Assembly (NCBI GenBank): GCA_937872165.1
Contig: CALMOR010000008.1
Span: 11,828 to 25,732, forward strand
Length of the DNA: 13,905 bases
Direction of reading: 5' to 3'
DNA from: an uncultured Burkholderiales bacterium
GTDB taxonomy: Bacteria > Pseudomonadota > Gammaproteobacteria > Burkholderiales > Burkholderiaceae_D
Shown here in pieces: positions 6,846 through 13,905 of this stretch. A program made the position numbers and the translations under genes. Every line of letters starts with the position of its first letter. The first letter of the stretch is position 1. The notes beneath the pieces are model-generated. The model was not told where the DNA came from and did not search any database. It worked only from the letters and a program-made list of their open reading frames with translations.

Positions 6846-8309
6846 TCAGGCCGAGGCCTTCCGCGCGGCGCGCAGCTGCAGCGCCGTCAGCAGCTTCTCG
6901 TGGATGCCGGCGAAGCCGCCGTTGCTCATGATCACGACGTGGTCGCCCGGCTGCGCGACGACGACGATGGCCGCGATCAGCTGCTCGAGGTCGTCGAACA
7001 CCGCGGCCTTCGAGCCCTGCTTGCTGCGGTCTTCGCCGCTGATCCCTTCGTTGAGCGGCGCGAGCGCCTGCCGCAGGTCCCAGCCGAGCGCGTCGCGCCC
7101 CTGCCTCGCGCCATAGCCGAAGACGCGGTCGGCCTCGACGAGGCTGTCGGCCAGCGCGGCCTTCATCGTGCCGAGCTTCATCGTGTTCGAGCGCGGCTCG
7201 ATCACCGCGACGATGCGCGACTGGCCGCCTTCGGCGACGAGGCGCGCGCGCAGGCCGCCGATGGTGGTCGCGATCGCGGTCGGGTGATGCGCGAAGTCGT
7301 CGTAGACCGTCACGCCGTCGATCGTGCCGCGCACTTCCATGCGGCGCTTGACGCCCTCGAAGCGCGACAGCGCGTCGCAGGCCTCTTCGACGGTGACGCC
7401 GGCGTGACCGGCGGCGACGATCGCGGCCAGCGCGTTGGCGCGGTTGTGCGCGCCCTGCAGCGACCAGTGCACGGTGCCGACCACGCCGCCTTCGTGCAGC
7501 ACCTCGAAGTGCGAACCCGATGCGTCGCCGACGACGCGCGCGTCCCAGTCGACCCCGTCGCCGAAGCGCTCGACCGGCGACCACGAGCCGCGCGTCAGCA
7601 CCCGCGCCAGCGCGTCGCTGCGGCCGTCGACCACGATCAGGCCCCGTGACGGCACGGTGCGCACGAGATGGTGGAACTGCGTCTCGATCGCCGCGAGGTC
7701 GGGGAAGATGTCGGCGTGGTCGTACTCGAGGTTGTTGAGGATCGCCACGCGCGGCCGGTAGTGGACGAACTTCGAGCGCTTGTCGAAGAACGCGGTGTCG
7801 TACTCGTCGGCCTCGATCACGAACCACTTCGAGTCGGTGAGGCGAGCCGAGATGCCGAAGCCGGTCGCGACGCCACCGATCAGGAAGCCGGGAAAGAGGC
7901 CCGCCCGCTCGAGGATCCACGCGAGCATCGAGGTCGTCGTGGTCTTGCCGTGCGTGCCGGCGACCGCGAGCACGGTGCGGTCGGCGAGCACGTGGTCGGC
8001 GAGCCACTGCGGCCCCGACACGTACGGCAGACCCGCGTCGAGGATCGCCTCCATCAACGGATTGCCGCGCGAGACGACGTTGCCGATCACGAACAGGTCC
8101 GGCGCGAAGGGCTCGCCGCGCGCGTCCACCTGAGCGAGCTGCGACGGGTCCCAGCCCTCGATCAGCGTGATGCCCTGCGCCTCGAGCTGCGTGCTCATCG
8201 GCGGATAGACGCCGGCATCGCAGCCGGTGACCCGATGGCCGGCCGCGCGCGCGAGCACCGCGAGGCCGCCCATGAAGGTCCCGCAGATGCCGAGGATGTG
8301 GATGTGCAT
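6846..8309 (-). CDS. mpl: UDP-N-acetylmuramate:L-Ala-gamma-D-Glu-meso-DAP ligase (murein recycling)
   Basis: A 487-residue Mur ligase of the Mpl group, which reattaches the recovered tripeptide L-Ala-D-Glu-mDAP to UDP-MurNAc in peptidoglycan recycling. The N-terminal Rossmann-like domain reads MHIHILGICGTFMGGLA. The ATP loop is GTHGKTTTT at about 118-126. The central domain has GFLIGGVATGFG, EADEYDTAFFDKRSKFVHYRP and LNNLEYDHADIF, which are diagnostic of Mpl as opposed to MurC. Later come GAHNRANALAAI, DDFAHHPTAI, EPRSNTMKLG and SNGGFAGIHEKLL. It is somewhat longer than E. coli Mpl (457), partly from a short polar insertion near SGEDRSKQGSK. The start at 8309 is fixed by the conserved MHIHILGICG beginning. 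Promoter elements lie at 8357-8386. Confidence 0.95.
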   Translation of the reverse strand: MHIHILGICGTFMGGLAVLARAAGHRVTGCDAGVYPPMSTQLEAQGITLIEGWDPSQLAQVDARGEPFAPDLFVIGNVVSRGNPLMEAILDAGLPYVSGPQWLADHVLADRTVLAVAGTHGKTTTTSMLAWILERAGLFPGFLIGGVATGFGISARLTDSKWFVIEADEYDTAFFDKRSKFVHYRPRVAILNNLEYDHADIFPDLAAIETQFHHLVRTVPSRGLIVVDGRSDALARVLTRGSWSPVERFGDGVDWDARVVGDASGSHFEVLHEGGVVGTVHWSLQGAHNRANALAAIVAAGHAGVTVEEACDALSRFEGVKRRMEVRGTIDGVTVYDDFAHHPTAIATTIGGLRARLVAEGGQSRIVAVIEPRSNTMKLGTMKAALADSLVEADRVFGYGARQGRDALGWDLRQALAPLNEGISGEDRSKQGSKAAVFDDLEQLIAAIVVVAQPGDHVVIMSNGGFAGIHEKLLTALQLRAARKASA

Positions 8310-8356
8310 GCGGGGCGGCCGAAGGAACGGGATGGGGGGCGATGCGAGCGGTCGCG

Positions 8357-8386
8357 GATTGTATCGGAGGGTCGCCGCATACAATC
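8357..8386. promoter_or_regulatory. Symmetric divergent promoter for mpl and the NERD-helicase operon
   Basis: GATTGTAT at 8357-8364 and ATACAATC at 8379-8386 are perfect inverted repeats with a 14-base spacer. Each arm contains TACAAT read in the outward direction: plus strand 8380-8385 toward the NERD-helicase gene, and minus strand 8363-8358 toward mpl. TACAAT is a good sigma-70 -10 element, and these are the only AT-rich stretches in the gap. Both would give leaders of about 40 bases. The -35 regions would have to overlap the opposite arm (TTGTAT, a weak match), so the two promoters should compete or share a regulator. Function is inferred from sequence. Confidence 0.6.
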
Positions 8387-8431
8387 GCGCGCACCTGCTC
8401 GACCGCCCCCCTCCCCGCACGAAAGCCGACC

Positions 8432-10147
8432 ATGGCCCGCATCGTTCCCGACGGATGGGAAGCGCTCGATTCGAACGGCCATCCCGGCGTCGGCTCGGCC
8501 GTGCGCGAGATCGAGACGCTGCGCGTCCTGTCGGCACTGGCCGACGACGTCGCGGTGCTGCACGGCGTGCACTGGACCCGCATCGAGCACGGCTGCTCGA
8601 TCTACGGCGAGATCGACTTCATCGTCGTCGGGCCGAACGGGCGTGTGCTCGTGATCGAGCAGAAGTCGGGCTTCCTCGAGGAGACCGCCGACGGTCTCGT
8701 GAAGGCGCAGGGCTCGCTGAAGAAGAAAGTCTCGTCGCAGATCCTCCGCTCGATCGACGCGCTGAAGACGCGCTTCGCGCAGTCGCGCCGCGGCCGCGGC
8801 GGTGGCACCGTGGACACGCGACTGTCGATCGACTACCTGCTCTACTGCCCCGACTACCGGGTGCGCGACTTCGATCGGGCCGGCATCGCGGCCGAACGCA
8901 TCGTCGACGCGACGCGTGCGGCGGAGCTGGTCGCGCTCGTCGCGGACCTGCTCGCGCCGACGCCGGTCGCCGGCAGCGCCGATGCCGCGACCGCGCTGCG
9001 CTTCTTCTCCGACGAGTTGCTGCTCGTGGCCGACGTCGCGACGCTGATCGGTCGCACCGACGCATGGGTCACGCGCCTCTCCGGCGGACTCGCGCAGACC
9101 GCGATGCAGCTCGAGTTCTCGCCGTTCCGCCTGCGCGTGCGCGGCACGGCCGGGTCGGGCAAGACGCAGCTCGCGCTGCGCGTGCTCGGGCGCGCGGCCG
9201 ACGAAGGCCGCTCGGCGCTCTATCTCTGCTACAACCGGCCGCTCGCGGACCACGTCGCGCGCATCGCGCCCGGAGGCGCGACGGTCTCGACCTTCCATCA
9301 CTTCGGCGACCGGCTGCTGCGCGAGAGCGGCGTCGAACCGGACTTCGCGTCGAAGGACCTCTTCGCGCGCTTCGAGGCCGCGGTCGTCGACGCGCGTCCC
9401 GCGGACGACCGTCGCTTCGACGTCGTCATCGTCGACGAGGGCCAGGACTTCACGCCGGCGTGGCGCGACGGCGCGTTGCGCTTCGTGAAGCCCGACGGTC
9501 GGGCCTACTGGCTCGAGGACCCGATGCAGAACCTCTACGGTCGCGAACCGGTCGCCCTCGACGGCTGGGTCACGCTGAACGCGCAGGTCAACTATCGGAG
9601 CCCGCGCGACATCGTCGACGGCATCGTGGCCCTGTTGGCGCGCGGCGCCGACGGCGAAGCGGCGACGGCGCTGCTGTCGATCGAGGCGGCCAGTCCGTTG
9701 TCGGGCTCCGAGCTCGACATCACGACCTGGGCCGACGACGACCCGCGCGCGCTGGTCGACGTCACGATGCGCGCGATCACGAAGGCATTGGCGGCGGGAT
9801 ACAGGCGCGGCGACATCGCGTTGCTCACGTTCGCCGGTCGCGATCATTCGAAGCTGCTCGCGCTCGACGCGCTGGGTCCGCACGCGCTGCGCCGCTTCTC
9901 CGGCGACTACGACCTTTTCGGCAACCCGGTCTACACCGAAGGCGAGGTGCTGGCCGAGACCATCTATCGCTTCAAGGGCCAGTCGGCGCCGTGCGTGATC
10001 TTCAGCGAGATCGACTTCGAGGGCTTCGACGATCGCGCGATCCGCAAGCTCTTCGTCGGCGCGACGCGAGCGACCACGAAGCTGATGCTGGTGATGAGCG
10101 AGCGGGCCGCACGCGTTTGTCTCGGCGAAGGCGGCACGGCACAATGA
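8432..10147 (+). CDS. NERD nuclease domain / UvrD-like superfamily 1 helicase fusion
   Basis: A 571-residue two-domain protein. Residues about 20-130 match a NERD domain: YGEIDFIVVGPNGRVLVIEQKSG carries D62 and E76-x-K78, in the arrangement of the PD-(D/E)xK nuclease core. Residues about 225-560 are a compact superfamily 1 helicase/ATPase: Walker A GTAGSGKT at 238-245, motif Ia-like LCYNRPLADHV, STFHHFG, motif II VDEGQDF (335-340), motif III WLEDPMQNLYG, motif IV NYRSP (387-391), motif V YRFKGQSAPCVIF and motif VI VGATRAT (542-548). All ATPase residues appear intact. The start is ATG 8432, right after the divergent promoter. Its stop overlaps the next start (ATGA). DNA processing or repair is the expected role; a defence role is possible but unproven. 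Its substrate is unknown. Confidence 0.88.
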   Translation: MARIVPDGWEALDSNGHPGVGSAVREIETLRVLSALADDVAVLHGVHWTRIEHGCSIYGEIDFIVVGPNGRVLVIEQKSGFLEETADGLVKAQGSLKKKVSSQILRSIDALKTRFAQSRRGRGGGTVDTRLSIDYLLYCPDYRVRDFDRAGIAAERIVDATRAAELVALVADLLAPTPVAGSADAATALRFFSDELLLVADVATLIGRTDAWVTRLSGGLAQTAMQLEFSPFRLRVRGTAGSGKTQLALRVLGRAADEGRSALYLCYNRPLADHVARIAPGGATVSTFHHFGDRLLRESGVEPDFASKDLFARFEAAVVDARPADDRRFDVVIVDEGQDFTPAWRDGALRFVKPDGRAYWLEDPMQNLYGREPVALDGWVTLNAQVNYRSPRDIVDGIVALLARGADGEAATALLSIEAASPLSGSELDITTWADDDPRALVDVTMRAITKALAAGYRRGDIALLTFAGRDHSKLLALDALGPHALRRFSGDYDLFGNPVYTEGEVLAETIYRFKGQSAPCVIFSEIDFEGFDDRAIRKLFVGATRATTKLMLVMSERAARVCLGEGGTAQ

Positions 10148-10827
10148 CCGCCGCTTCCCGTTCCGAGCCGCTCGTGCATCCGTCCCATCCGGCAAGTCTT
10201 CGCGACCAGATCGCGGCCGTCGCCGCGCGCATGATCGCGGAGGACGGACTCGACTACGCGGGCGCGAAGCGCCGCGCCGTGCGCGAGGTCATCGGCGCAC
10301 AGCATCGATCGGACCACGACTGCATGCCGGACAACGTCGAGGTCGAAGCGGCGGTGCGCGAGCACCAAGCGCTCTTCATGTCCGATACGCAGCCGTCGCG
10401 GCTGCGCTCGCTCCGCACGACGGCTCGCGACGTGATGCGCTTCCTTGTCGACGGCGGGCCGGGCCTCGTGCCCTTCGCCAGCGGCGCGATCGTCAACGGC
10501 ACGGCCGGCGAGCACAGCGACATCCATCTGCAGGTGTTCGACGACAACGCGAAGGACATCGAGATCTTCCTGCTGAACGCGAGCATCGACTTCGAGGTCT
10601 CCGAGGGCAGCGGGCCGCGCGACGGGGGCGAGATGCTGAGCTTCCTGTGGCCGCAACGGCGGCCGGGACGACCGCCGCGGTCGTTCGACGGTGAGCAGGA
10701 GGCGGTCCACCTGACCGTGCTCGACGCGCGCGACCGGCGGCTCTCGCCGACGGCGGCCCGCGCCGACCTCGCGACGCTCGAGGCGCTGATCGACGCGGCG
10801 GACCGCGAACGGGGAGGCGAACGATGA
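10144..10827 (+). CDS. Conserved protein with nucleotidyltransferase-like signature
   Basis: A 227-residue soluble protein of uncertain function. Residues 15-60 are helical (LRDQIAAVAARMIAEDGLDYAGAKRR, then a linker to MPDN). The centre, SGAIVNGTAGEHSDIHLQVF at 113-132, resembles the GS-x-SDxDL signature of minimal nucleotidyltransferases, followed by DNAKDIEIFLL at 134-144. The first Asp is D126, but the second position of the Asp-x-Asp pair is His128, so it may be inactive or use another residue such as D138 or E140. The C-terminal part reads VHLTVLDARDRR. It starts at ATG 10144, overlapping the NERD-helicase stop, and its own stop overlaps the thioredoxin start (ATGA both times), so the three are co-translated. 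I recognise it as a conserved hypothetical of betaproteobacteria but know no proven function. Confidence 0.75.
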   Translation: MTAASRSEPLVHPSHPASLRDQIAAVAARMIAEDGLDYAGAKRRAVREVIGAQHRSDHDCMPDNVEVEAAVREHQALFMSDTQPSRLRSLRTTARDVMRFLVDGGPGLVPFASGAIVNGTAGEHSDIHLQVFDDNAKDIEIFLLNASIDFEVSEGSGPRDGGEMLSFLWPQRRPGRPPRSFDGEQEAVHLTVLDARDRRLSPTAARADLATLEALIDAADRERGGER

Positions 10828-11369
10828 GGCGCTCGACCACCGTCGTCGCATCGATCGTCGTCGGCATCGCCGCGATCGCGGCCGGCGCGCTGACGTTCCG
10901 ATCGGGACACGAGGCGGCTTCGTCGGGCGCCGCCTCCGCCGCCGAACTCTTCTACGGCCAGACGCTCGCCGACGCCGACGGCGCGTTGCGGCCGATGGCC
11001 GATCATCGAGGTCGGGTCGTGGTCGTCAACTTCTGGGCGACGTGGTGCGTGCCGTGCGTGCAGGAGATCCCGGCCTTGTCGAAAGCCAATGCCGAAGCGG
11101 CGGGAAAGGTCGCCTTCGTGGGCCTCGGCATCGACAGTCCCGGCAACATCGCGGCGTTCAACGCGCGCTTCAGGCCGAGCTACGCGTTGCTCGCGGCCGG
11201 CGCGAGTGGCCCCGAACTCGCGCGACGGTTCGGCGACAGCAGCGGCGCCCTTCCCTTCACCGTCGTGCTCGATTCCGACGGACGCGTCGTCGCGTCGCAT
11301 CTCGGCCGCGTCGACGCCACGATGCTGCGAACCTGGCTGGCACCCTACCTCGACGATCGTCCGTCGTGA
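10824..11369 (+). CDS. TlpA/ResA-like membrane-anchored thioredoxin
   Basis: A 181-residue periplasmic thioredoxin-fold protein. Residues 6-25 are a single hydrophobic signal-anchor segment after MRRS. The redox motif is FWATWCVPC with cysteines C75 and C78, and the cis-proline lies at P144 in GALPFTVV. The insertion between the CxxC helix and the cis-Pro (FVGLGIDSPGNIAAF) is typical of the TlpA group. It probably reduces disulfides outside the cytoplasm, for example in cytochrome c maturation or oxidative defence; the partner cannot be told from sequence. It starts at ATG 10824, overlapping the previous stop, and is the last gene of the three-gene operon, followed by a candidate terminator. 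Confidence 0.9.
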   Translation: MRRSTTVVASIVVGIAAIAAGALTFRSGHEAASSGAASAAELFYGQTLADADGALRPMADHRGRVVVVNFWATWCVPCVQEIPALSKANAEAAGKVAFVGLGIDSPGNIAAFNARFRPSYALLAAGASGPELARRFGDSSGALPFTVVLDSDGRVVASHLGRVDATMLRTWLAPYLDDRPS

Positions 11370-11421
11370 GATCGCGACCATAGCCTGCACGAACAGGGCG
11401 CGTTAGACGGCGATCTCTTTT
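11368..11421 (+). terminator. Candidate intrinsic terminator after the thioredoxin gene
   Basis: GAGATCGC at 11368-11375 and GCGATCTC at 11410-11417 are a perfect 8-base inverted repeat, followed at once by TTTT (11418-11421), the only T-run in the intergenic region. The left arm begins inside the TGA stop codon of the thioredoxin gene. The 34-base loop is longer than usual but has a small internal pairing (CCTG with CAGG). It would separate the NERD-helicase operon from aroQ-accBC. Confidence 0.45.
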
Positions 11422-11495
11422 GTCGTGCTACTCTCGCCGCCGCGCTCGCACCCCGTCGCGGCCTCGCCTCGGAACCAGGACCCGCATTCGCACGA

Positions 11496-11933
11496 ATGGC
11501 ACAGTCACTGCTGGTTCTTCACGGACCGAATCTCAATCTGCTCGGCCATCGCGAGCCCGACACCTACGGGCACACGACGCTCGAAGAGATCGACGCGATG
11601 CTGGCTGAGCTGGTCGCGGTCCGGGGCGCGAAGCTCGCGACCTTCCCGTCGAATCACGAGGGCGCGCTGGTCGACCGGGGGCAGGCGGCCCGCGGCGACG
11701 GTACGGACTTCATCGTCGTCAATCCGGCTGCCTTTACGCACACCAGCGTCGCTCTTCGCGATGCGCTGGCCGCCGTCGCGCTCCCCTTCGTCGAGGTCCA
11801 CCTATCGAACGTGCACCGTCGCGAAGAGTTCCGTCATCGGTCCTATCTGGCCGACCTCGCGGTCGGCGTGGTGTGCGGCCTCGGGGTCGCCGGCTATCGA
11901 AGCGCGGTCTCGTTCGCCCTCGACTACTGTTGA
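11496..11933 (+). CDS. aroQ: Type II 3-dehydroquinate dehydratase
   Basis: A 145-residue type II dehydroquinase that converts 3-dehydroquinate to 3-dehydroshikimate in the shikimate pathway; the family works as a dodecamer in the cytoplasm. Landmarks are LVLHGPNLNLLGHREPDTYG, with R19 and the catalytic Y24 on the flexible lid, then FPSNHEGALVDRG, NPAAFTHTSVALRDAL with N76 and H82, and EVHLSNVHRREEFRHRS with H102, R109 and R113. These match the residues known from the Mycobacterium enzyme with an offset of 0 to 1. Length is normal and the start ATG 11496 gives the usual N-terminus. It precedes accB by 58 bases on the same strand, an order seen widely in betaproteobacteria. Confidence 0.96.
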   Translation: MAQSLLVLHGPNLNLLGHREPDTYGHTTLEEIDAMLAELVAVRGAKLATFPSNHEGALVDRGQAARGDGTDFIVVNPAAFTHTSVALRDALAAVALPFVEVHLSNVHRREEFRHRSYLADLAVGVVCGLGVAGYRSAVSFALDYC

Positions 11934-11958
11934 GTATTGATTCAACTTCGTTTAACTT
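11930..11958 (+). promoter_or_regulatory. Possible promoter upstream of accB
   Basis: The end of aroQ and the next 25 bases form an AT-rich island in otherwise GC-rich DNA. TTGAGT (11930-11935) and TAACTT (11953-11958) are separated by 17 bases and weakly match the -35 and -10 elements of a sigma-70 promoter. The island also contains the short inverted repeat TTGA and TCAA at 11930-11945. A separate promoter for accBC here would be sensible, but aroQ read-through is equally possible. Confidence 0.3.
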
Positions 11959-11991
11959 GCGGCGCCCTTGCCCTTCGCCGATGGAGCACGT

Positions 11992-12453
11992 ATGGATTTG
12001 CGCAAGCTGAAGACGCTGATCGATCTGGTCGCGGATTCGACCATCGCCGAGCTCGAGGTGACCGAGGGCGACAGCAAGGTGCGCATCGTCAAGACGCCGG
12101 CCGCAAGTGCGCAGCAGATGCAGTACGTCCCGATGCAGATGGGGGCTCCGATGCAGGCGCCGGTCGCGACGTCGCCCGCCGCGAGCCCGTCGGCGGAGGC
12201 CGAACCCGCGGCGCTCGTGGGCAACGTCGTCAAGTCGCCGATGGTCGGCACCTTCTATCGCGCGCCCGGACCGGACAAGCCGGCCTATGTCGAGGTCGGC
12301 TCGAGCGTCAAGGCCGCCGAGCCGGTCTGCATCATCGAGGCGATGAAGCTCCTCAACGAGATCGAGGCCGGCTTCGACGGAACCATCAGGGAAATCCTGG
12401 TGGAGAACGGTCAGCCGGTCGAGTTCGGTCAGCCGCTGTTCCTCGTCGGCTGA
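11992..12453 (+). CDS. accB: Biotin carboxyl carrier protein of acetyl-CoA carboxylase
   Basis: A 153-residue BCCP, the biotin-bearing subunit of acetyl-CoA carboxylase that feeds fatty-acid synthesis with malonyl-CoA. Residues 1-35 are the conserved N-terminal part (MDLRKLKTLIDLV, ELEVTEGDSKVRI). Residues 36-75 are the Ala/Pro/Met-rich flexible linker (QQMQYVPMQMGAPMQAP). Residues 78-153 are the biotinyl domain with KSPMVGTFYRAP and the biotin site EAMKLLNE, Lys119 being the modified residue. The ATG at 11992 is preferred over the in-frame start at 11968 because it gives the family N-terminus and is preceded by GGAG at suitable spacing. accC follows after 51 bases. Confidence 0.97.
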   Translation: MDLRKLKTLIDLVADSTIAELEVTEGDSKVRIVKTPAASAQQMQYVPMQMGAPMQAPVATSPAASPSAEAEPAALVGNVVKSPMVGTFYRAPGPDKPAYVEVGSSVKAAEPVCIIEAMKLLNEIEAGFDGTIREILVENGQPVEFGQPLFLVG

Positions 12454-12504
12454 TGCGCCACCGCGGCGAGCCCGCGGAAGCGCGCCAATGAAAGCAAGCT
12501 GCCC

Positions 12505-13854
12505 ATGTTCGGAAAGATACTGATCGCCAATCGCGGAGAGATCGCGCTTCGCATCCAGCGTGCGTGTCGCGAGATGGGCATCCGCACGGTGGTCGTGCAC
12601 TCGGAAGCCGATCGCGACGCGAAGTACGTGAGGCTCGCCGACGAGTCGGTGTGCATCGGTCCGGCCCCGTCCGCGCTCAGCTACCTCAACATGCCGGCGA
12701 TCATCAGCGCGGCCGAGGTCACGGATTCCGAAGCCATCCATCCCGGTTACGGCTTCCTGTCCGAGAACGCCGACTTCGCCGAGCGGGTCGAGCGCTCGGG
12801 TTTCACGTTCATCGGACCCAGCCCCGATTCGATCCGCCTGATGGGCGACAAGGTCAGCGCGAAGAACGCGATGCTCGCGACCGGCGTGCCGTGCGTGCCT
12901 GGCTCGGAAGGCGCGTTGCCCGAGGACTCGAAGGAGTGCATCCGCATCGGGCGGCAGGTCGGCTATCCGGTGATCATCAAGGCCGCCGGCGGCGGGGGCG
13001 GACGCGGCATGCGCGTGGTCCATACCGAGGCCGCGCTGCTGAACGCGATCACGATGACACGGACCGAAGCGGGCGCCGCGTTCGGCAATCCGGTCGTCTA
13101 CATGGAGAAGTTCCTCGAGAACCCGCGACACGTGGAGATCCAGGTGCTGGCCGACAGCTTCCGCAACGCGGTGTGGCTCGGCGAGCGCGACTGCTCGATG
13201 CAGCGTCGACACCAGAAGGTCATCGAGGAAGCGCCTGCGCCCGGCATCCCGCGCCGCCTCGTCGACCGCATCGGCGACCGTTGCGCGGAGGCGTGCCGGA
13301 AGATCGGCTATCGCGGTGCCGGCACCTTCGAGTTCCTCTACGAGAACAACGAGTTCTACTTCATCGAGATGAACACGCGGGTGCAGGTGGAGCATCCGGT
13401 GACCGAAGCCATCACCGGCATCGACATCGTGCAGGAGCAGATCCACGTCGCGGCCGGCGAACGACTGCGCATCCGGCAGAAGGACGTGGTGCTGAAGGGC
13501 CATGCCATCGAGTGCCGCATCAACGCCGAGGACCCGTTCAAGTTCACGCCGTCGCCGGGCCGCATCACGTCGTGGCATCCGCCGGGCGGACCCGGCATCC
13601 GCGTCGACTCGCACGCCTACACCGGCTACTTCGTGCCACCGCACTACGACTCGATGGTCGGCAAGGTGATCGCCTACGGCGCCGACCGCAACCAGGCGCT
13701 GGCGCGCATGCGGGTCGCGCTGTCGGAGATGATCGTCGAAGGCATCCAGACCAACATCCCGCTCCATCGCGAGCTGATGACCGACGCGCGCTTCATCAAG
13801 GGCGGTACCAGCATCCACTATCTCGAGCAGCGACTCGCCGAACGTCCGGCATAG
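12505..13854 (+). CDS. accC: Biotin carboxylase subunit of acetyl-CoA carboxylase
   Basis: A complete 449-residue biotin carboxylase (E. coli AccC also has 449), which uses ATP and bicarbonate to carboxylate the biotin on AccB. The numbering coincides with the E. coli enzyme: K116 and K159 bind ATP, the glycine-rich loop is at 162-166 (AAGGGGGRGM), H209 is in ENPRHVEIQ, E276 and E288 bind metal, N290 and R292 lie in EMNTRVQVEHP, and R338 is in ECRINAEDP. It begins MFGKILIANRGEIALRI at ATG 12505; another ATG at 12488 is out of frame. It forms an operon with accB, and probable prmA begins 35 bases downstream. Confidence 0.98.
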   Translation: MFGKILIANRGEIALRIQRACREMGIRTVVVHSEADRDAKYVRLADESVCIGPAPSALSYLNMPAIISAAEVTDSEAIHPGYGFLSENADFAERVERSGFTFIGPSPDSIRLMGDKVSAKNAMLATGVPCVPGSEGALPEDSKECIRIGRQVGYPVIIKAAGGGGGRGMRVVHTEAALLNAITMTRTEAGAAFGNPVVYMEKFLENPRHVEIQVLADSFRNAVWLGERDCSMQRRHQKVIEEAPAPGIPRRLVDRIGDRCAEACRKIGYRGAGTFEFLYENNEFYFIEMNTRVQVEHPVTEAITGIDIVQEQIHVAAGERLRIRQKDVVLKGHAIECRINAEDPFKFTPSPGRITSWHPPGGPGIRVDSHAYTGYFVPPHYDSMVGKVIAYGADRNQALARMRVALSEMIVEGIQTNIPLHRELMTDARFIKGGTSIHYLEQRLAERPA

Positions 13855-13889
13855 GCCGCGGCGGCACGGTCACGCTCCATCGGGACGCG

Positions 13890-13905
13890 ATGTTCGTCGA
13901 ACTGC
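13890..13905 (+). CDS. prmA: Start of probable ribosomal protein L11 methyltransferase, cut by window end
   Basis: Only five codons are visible (MFVEL plus one base). PrmA proteins typically begin M-x-x-EL, and prmA follows accC in many betaproteobacteria, so both the sequence start and the order agree. PrmA trimethylates ribosomal protein L11. The call rests mainly on context; five residues cannot prove it. Confidence 0.45.

Noticed and set aside
8432..10147. NERD-helicase called as a known anti-phage system component
   Set aside because: NERD and UvrD-like domains occur in many repair and housekeeping proteins. There is no recognised partner of a described defence system, and the flanks are core genes.
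1..13905. CRISPR array, tRNA, rRNA, insertion sequence transposase
   Set aside because: No regularly spaced repeats, no cloverleaf or rRNA-like stretch, and no transposase or integrase motif was seen in any frame. Short RNAs cannot be excluded by eye.

Overview
The window is very GC-rich (about 70% in most genes), and its core genes fit a betaproteobacterium, probably of the Burkholderiales. The main support is the block aroQ-accB-accC followed by a gene start that looks like prmA, preceded by a TlpA-type thioredoxin, and a recycling ligase (mpl) with a YqiA-type hydrolase. The organism assignment is an inference from gene content and order; no rRNA or tRNA gene is present.

Layout. (1) 1-239: no supported gene. 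(2) 240-4291: a catabolic cluster. A LysR-type regulator (minus) faces away from D-tartrate dehydratase (tarD). tarD overlaps an MFS permease, and a TSUP (TauE/SafE) permease follows after 9 bases. The divergent gap holds a T-N11-A palindrome, the classic LysR operator form. The natural reading is a tartrate-responsive uptake and dehydration operon. (3) 4348-4950: a MarC-family membrane protein (minus). (4) 4951-6265: a decayed patch. It contains the C-terminal end of an HlyD-type membrane fusion protein and a middle piece of a type I secretion ABC transporter, both minus. Between them lies a lower-GC segment with one unrecognised plus-strand ORF. A perfect 19-base palindrome sits where ABC homology stops, exactly at Walker A. 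(5) 6266-8309 (minus): mpl followed by a YqiA-type hydrolase, 7 bases apart. (6) 8357-8386: a symmetric divergent promoter whose two arms contain the -10 elements for mpl and for the rightward operon. (7) 8432-11369 (plus): three genes joined by ATGA overlaps. They encode a NERD nuclease/UvrD-like helicase fusion, a conserved protein with a nucleotidyltransferase-like signature, and a TlpA-like thioredoxin. A candidate terminator follows. (8) 11496-13905 (plus): aroQ, accB, accC and the first codons of probable prmA, covering shikimate and fatty-acid precursor synthesis.

The two most unusual parts are the broken secretion locus with its foreign-looking insert and junction palindrome, and the tightly coupled NERD-helicase/NTase-like/thioredoxin operon that shares a symmetric promoter with a peptidoglycan-recycling gene. 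I did not find a clear-cut new defence or mobile system, and these two are offered as candidates only.
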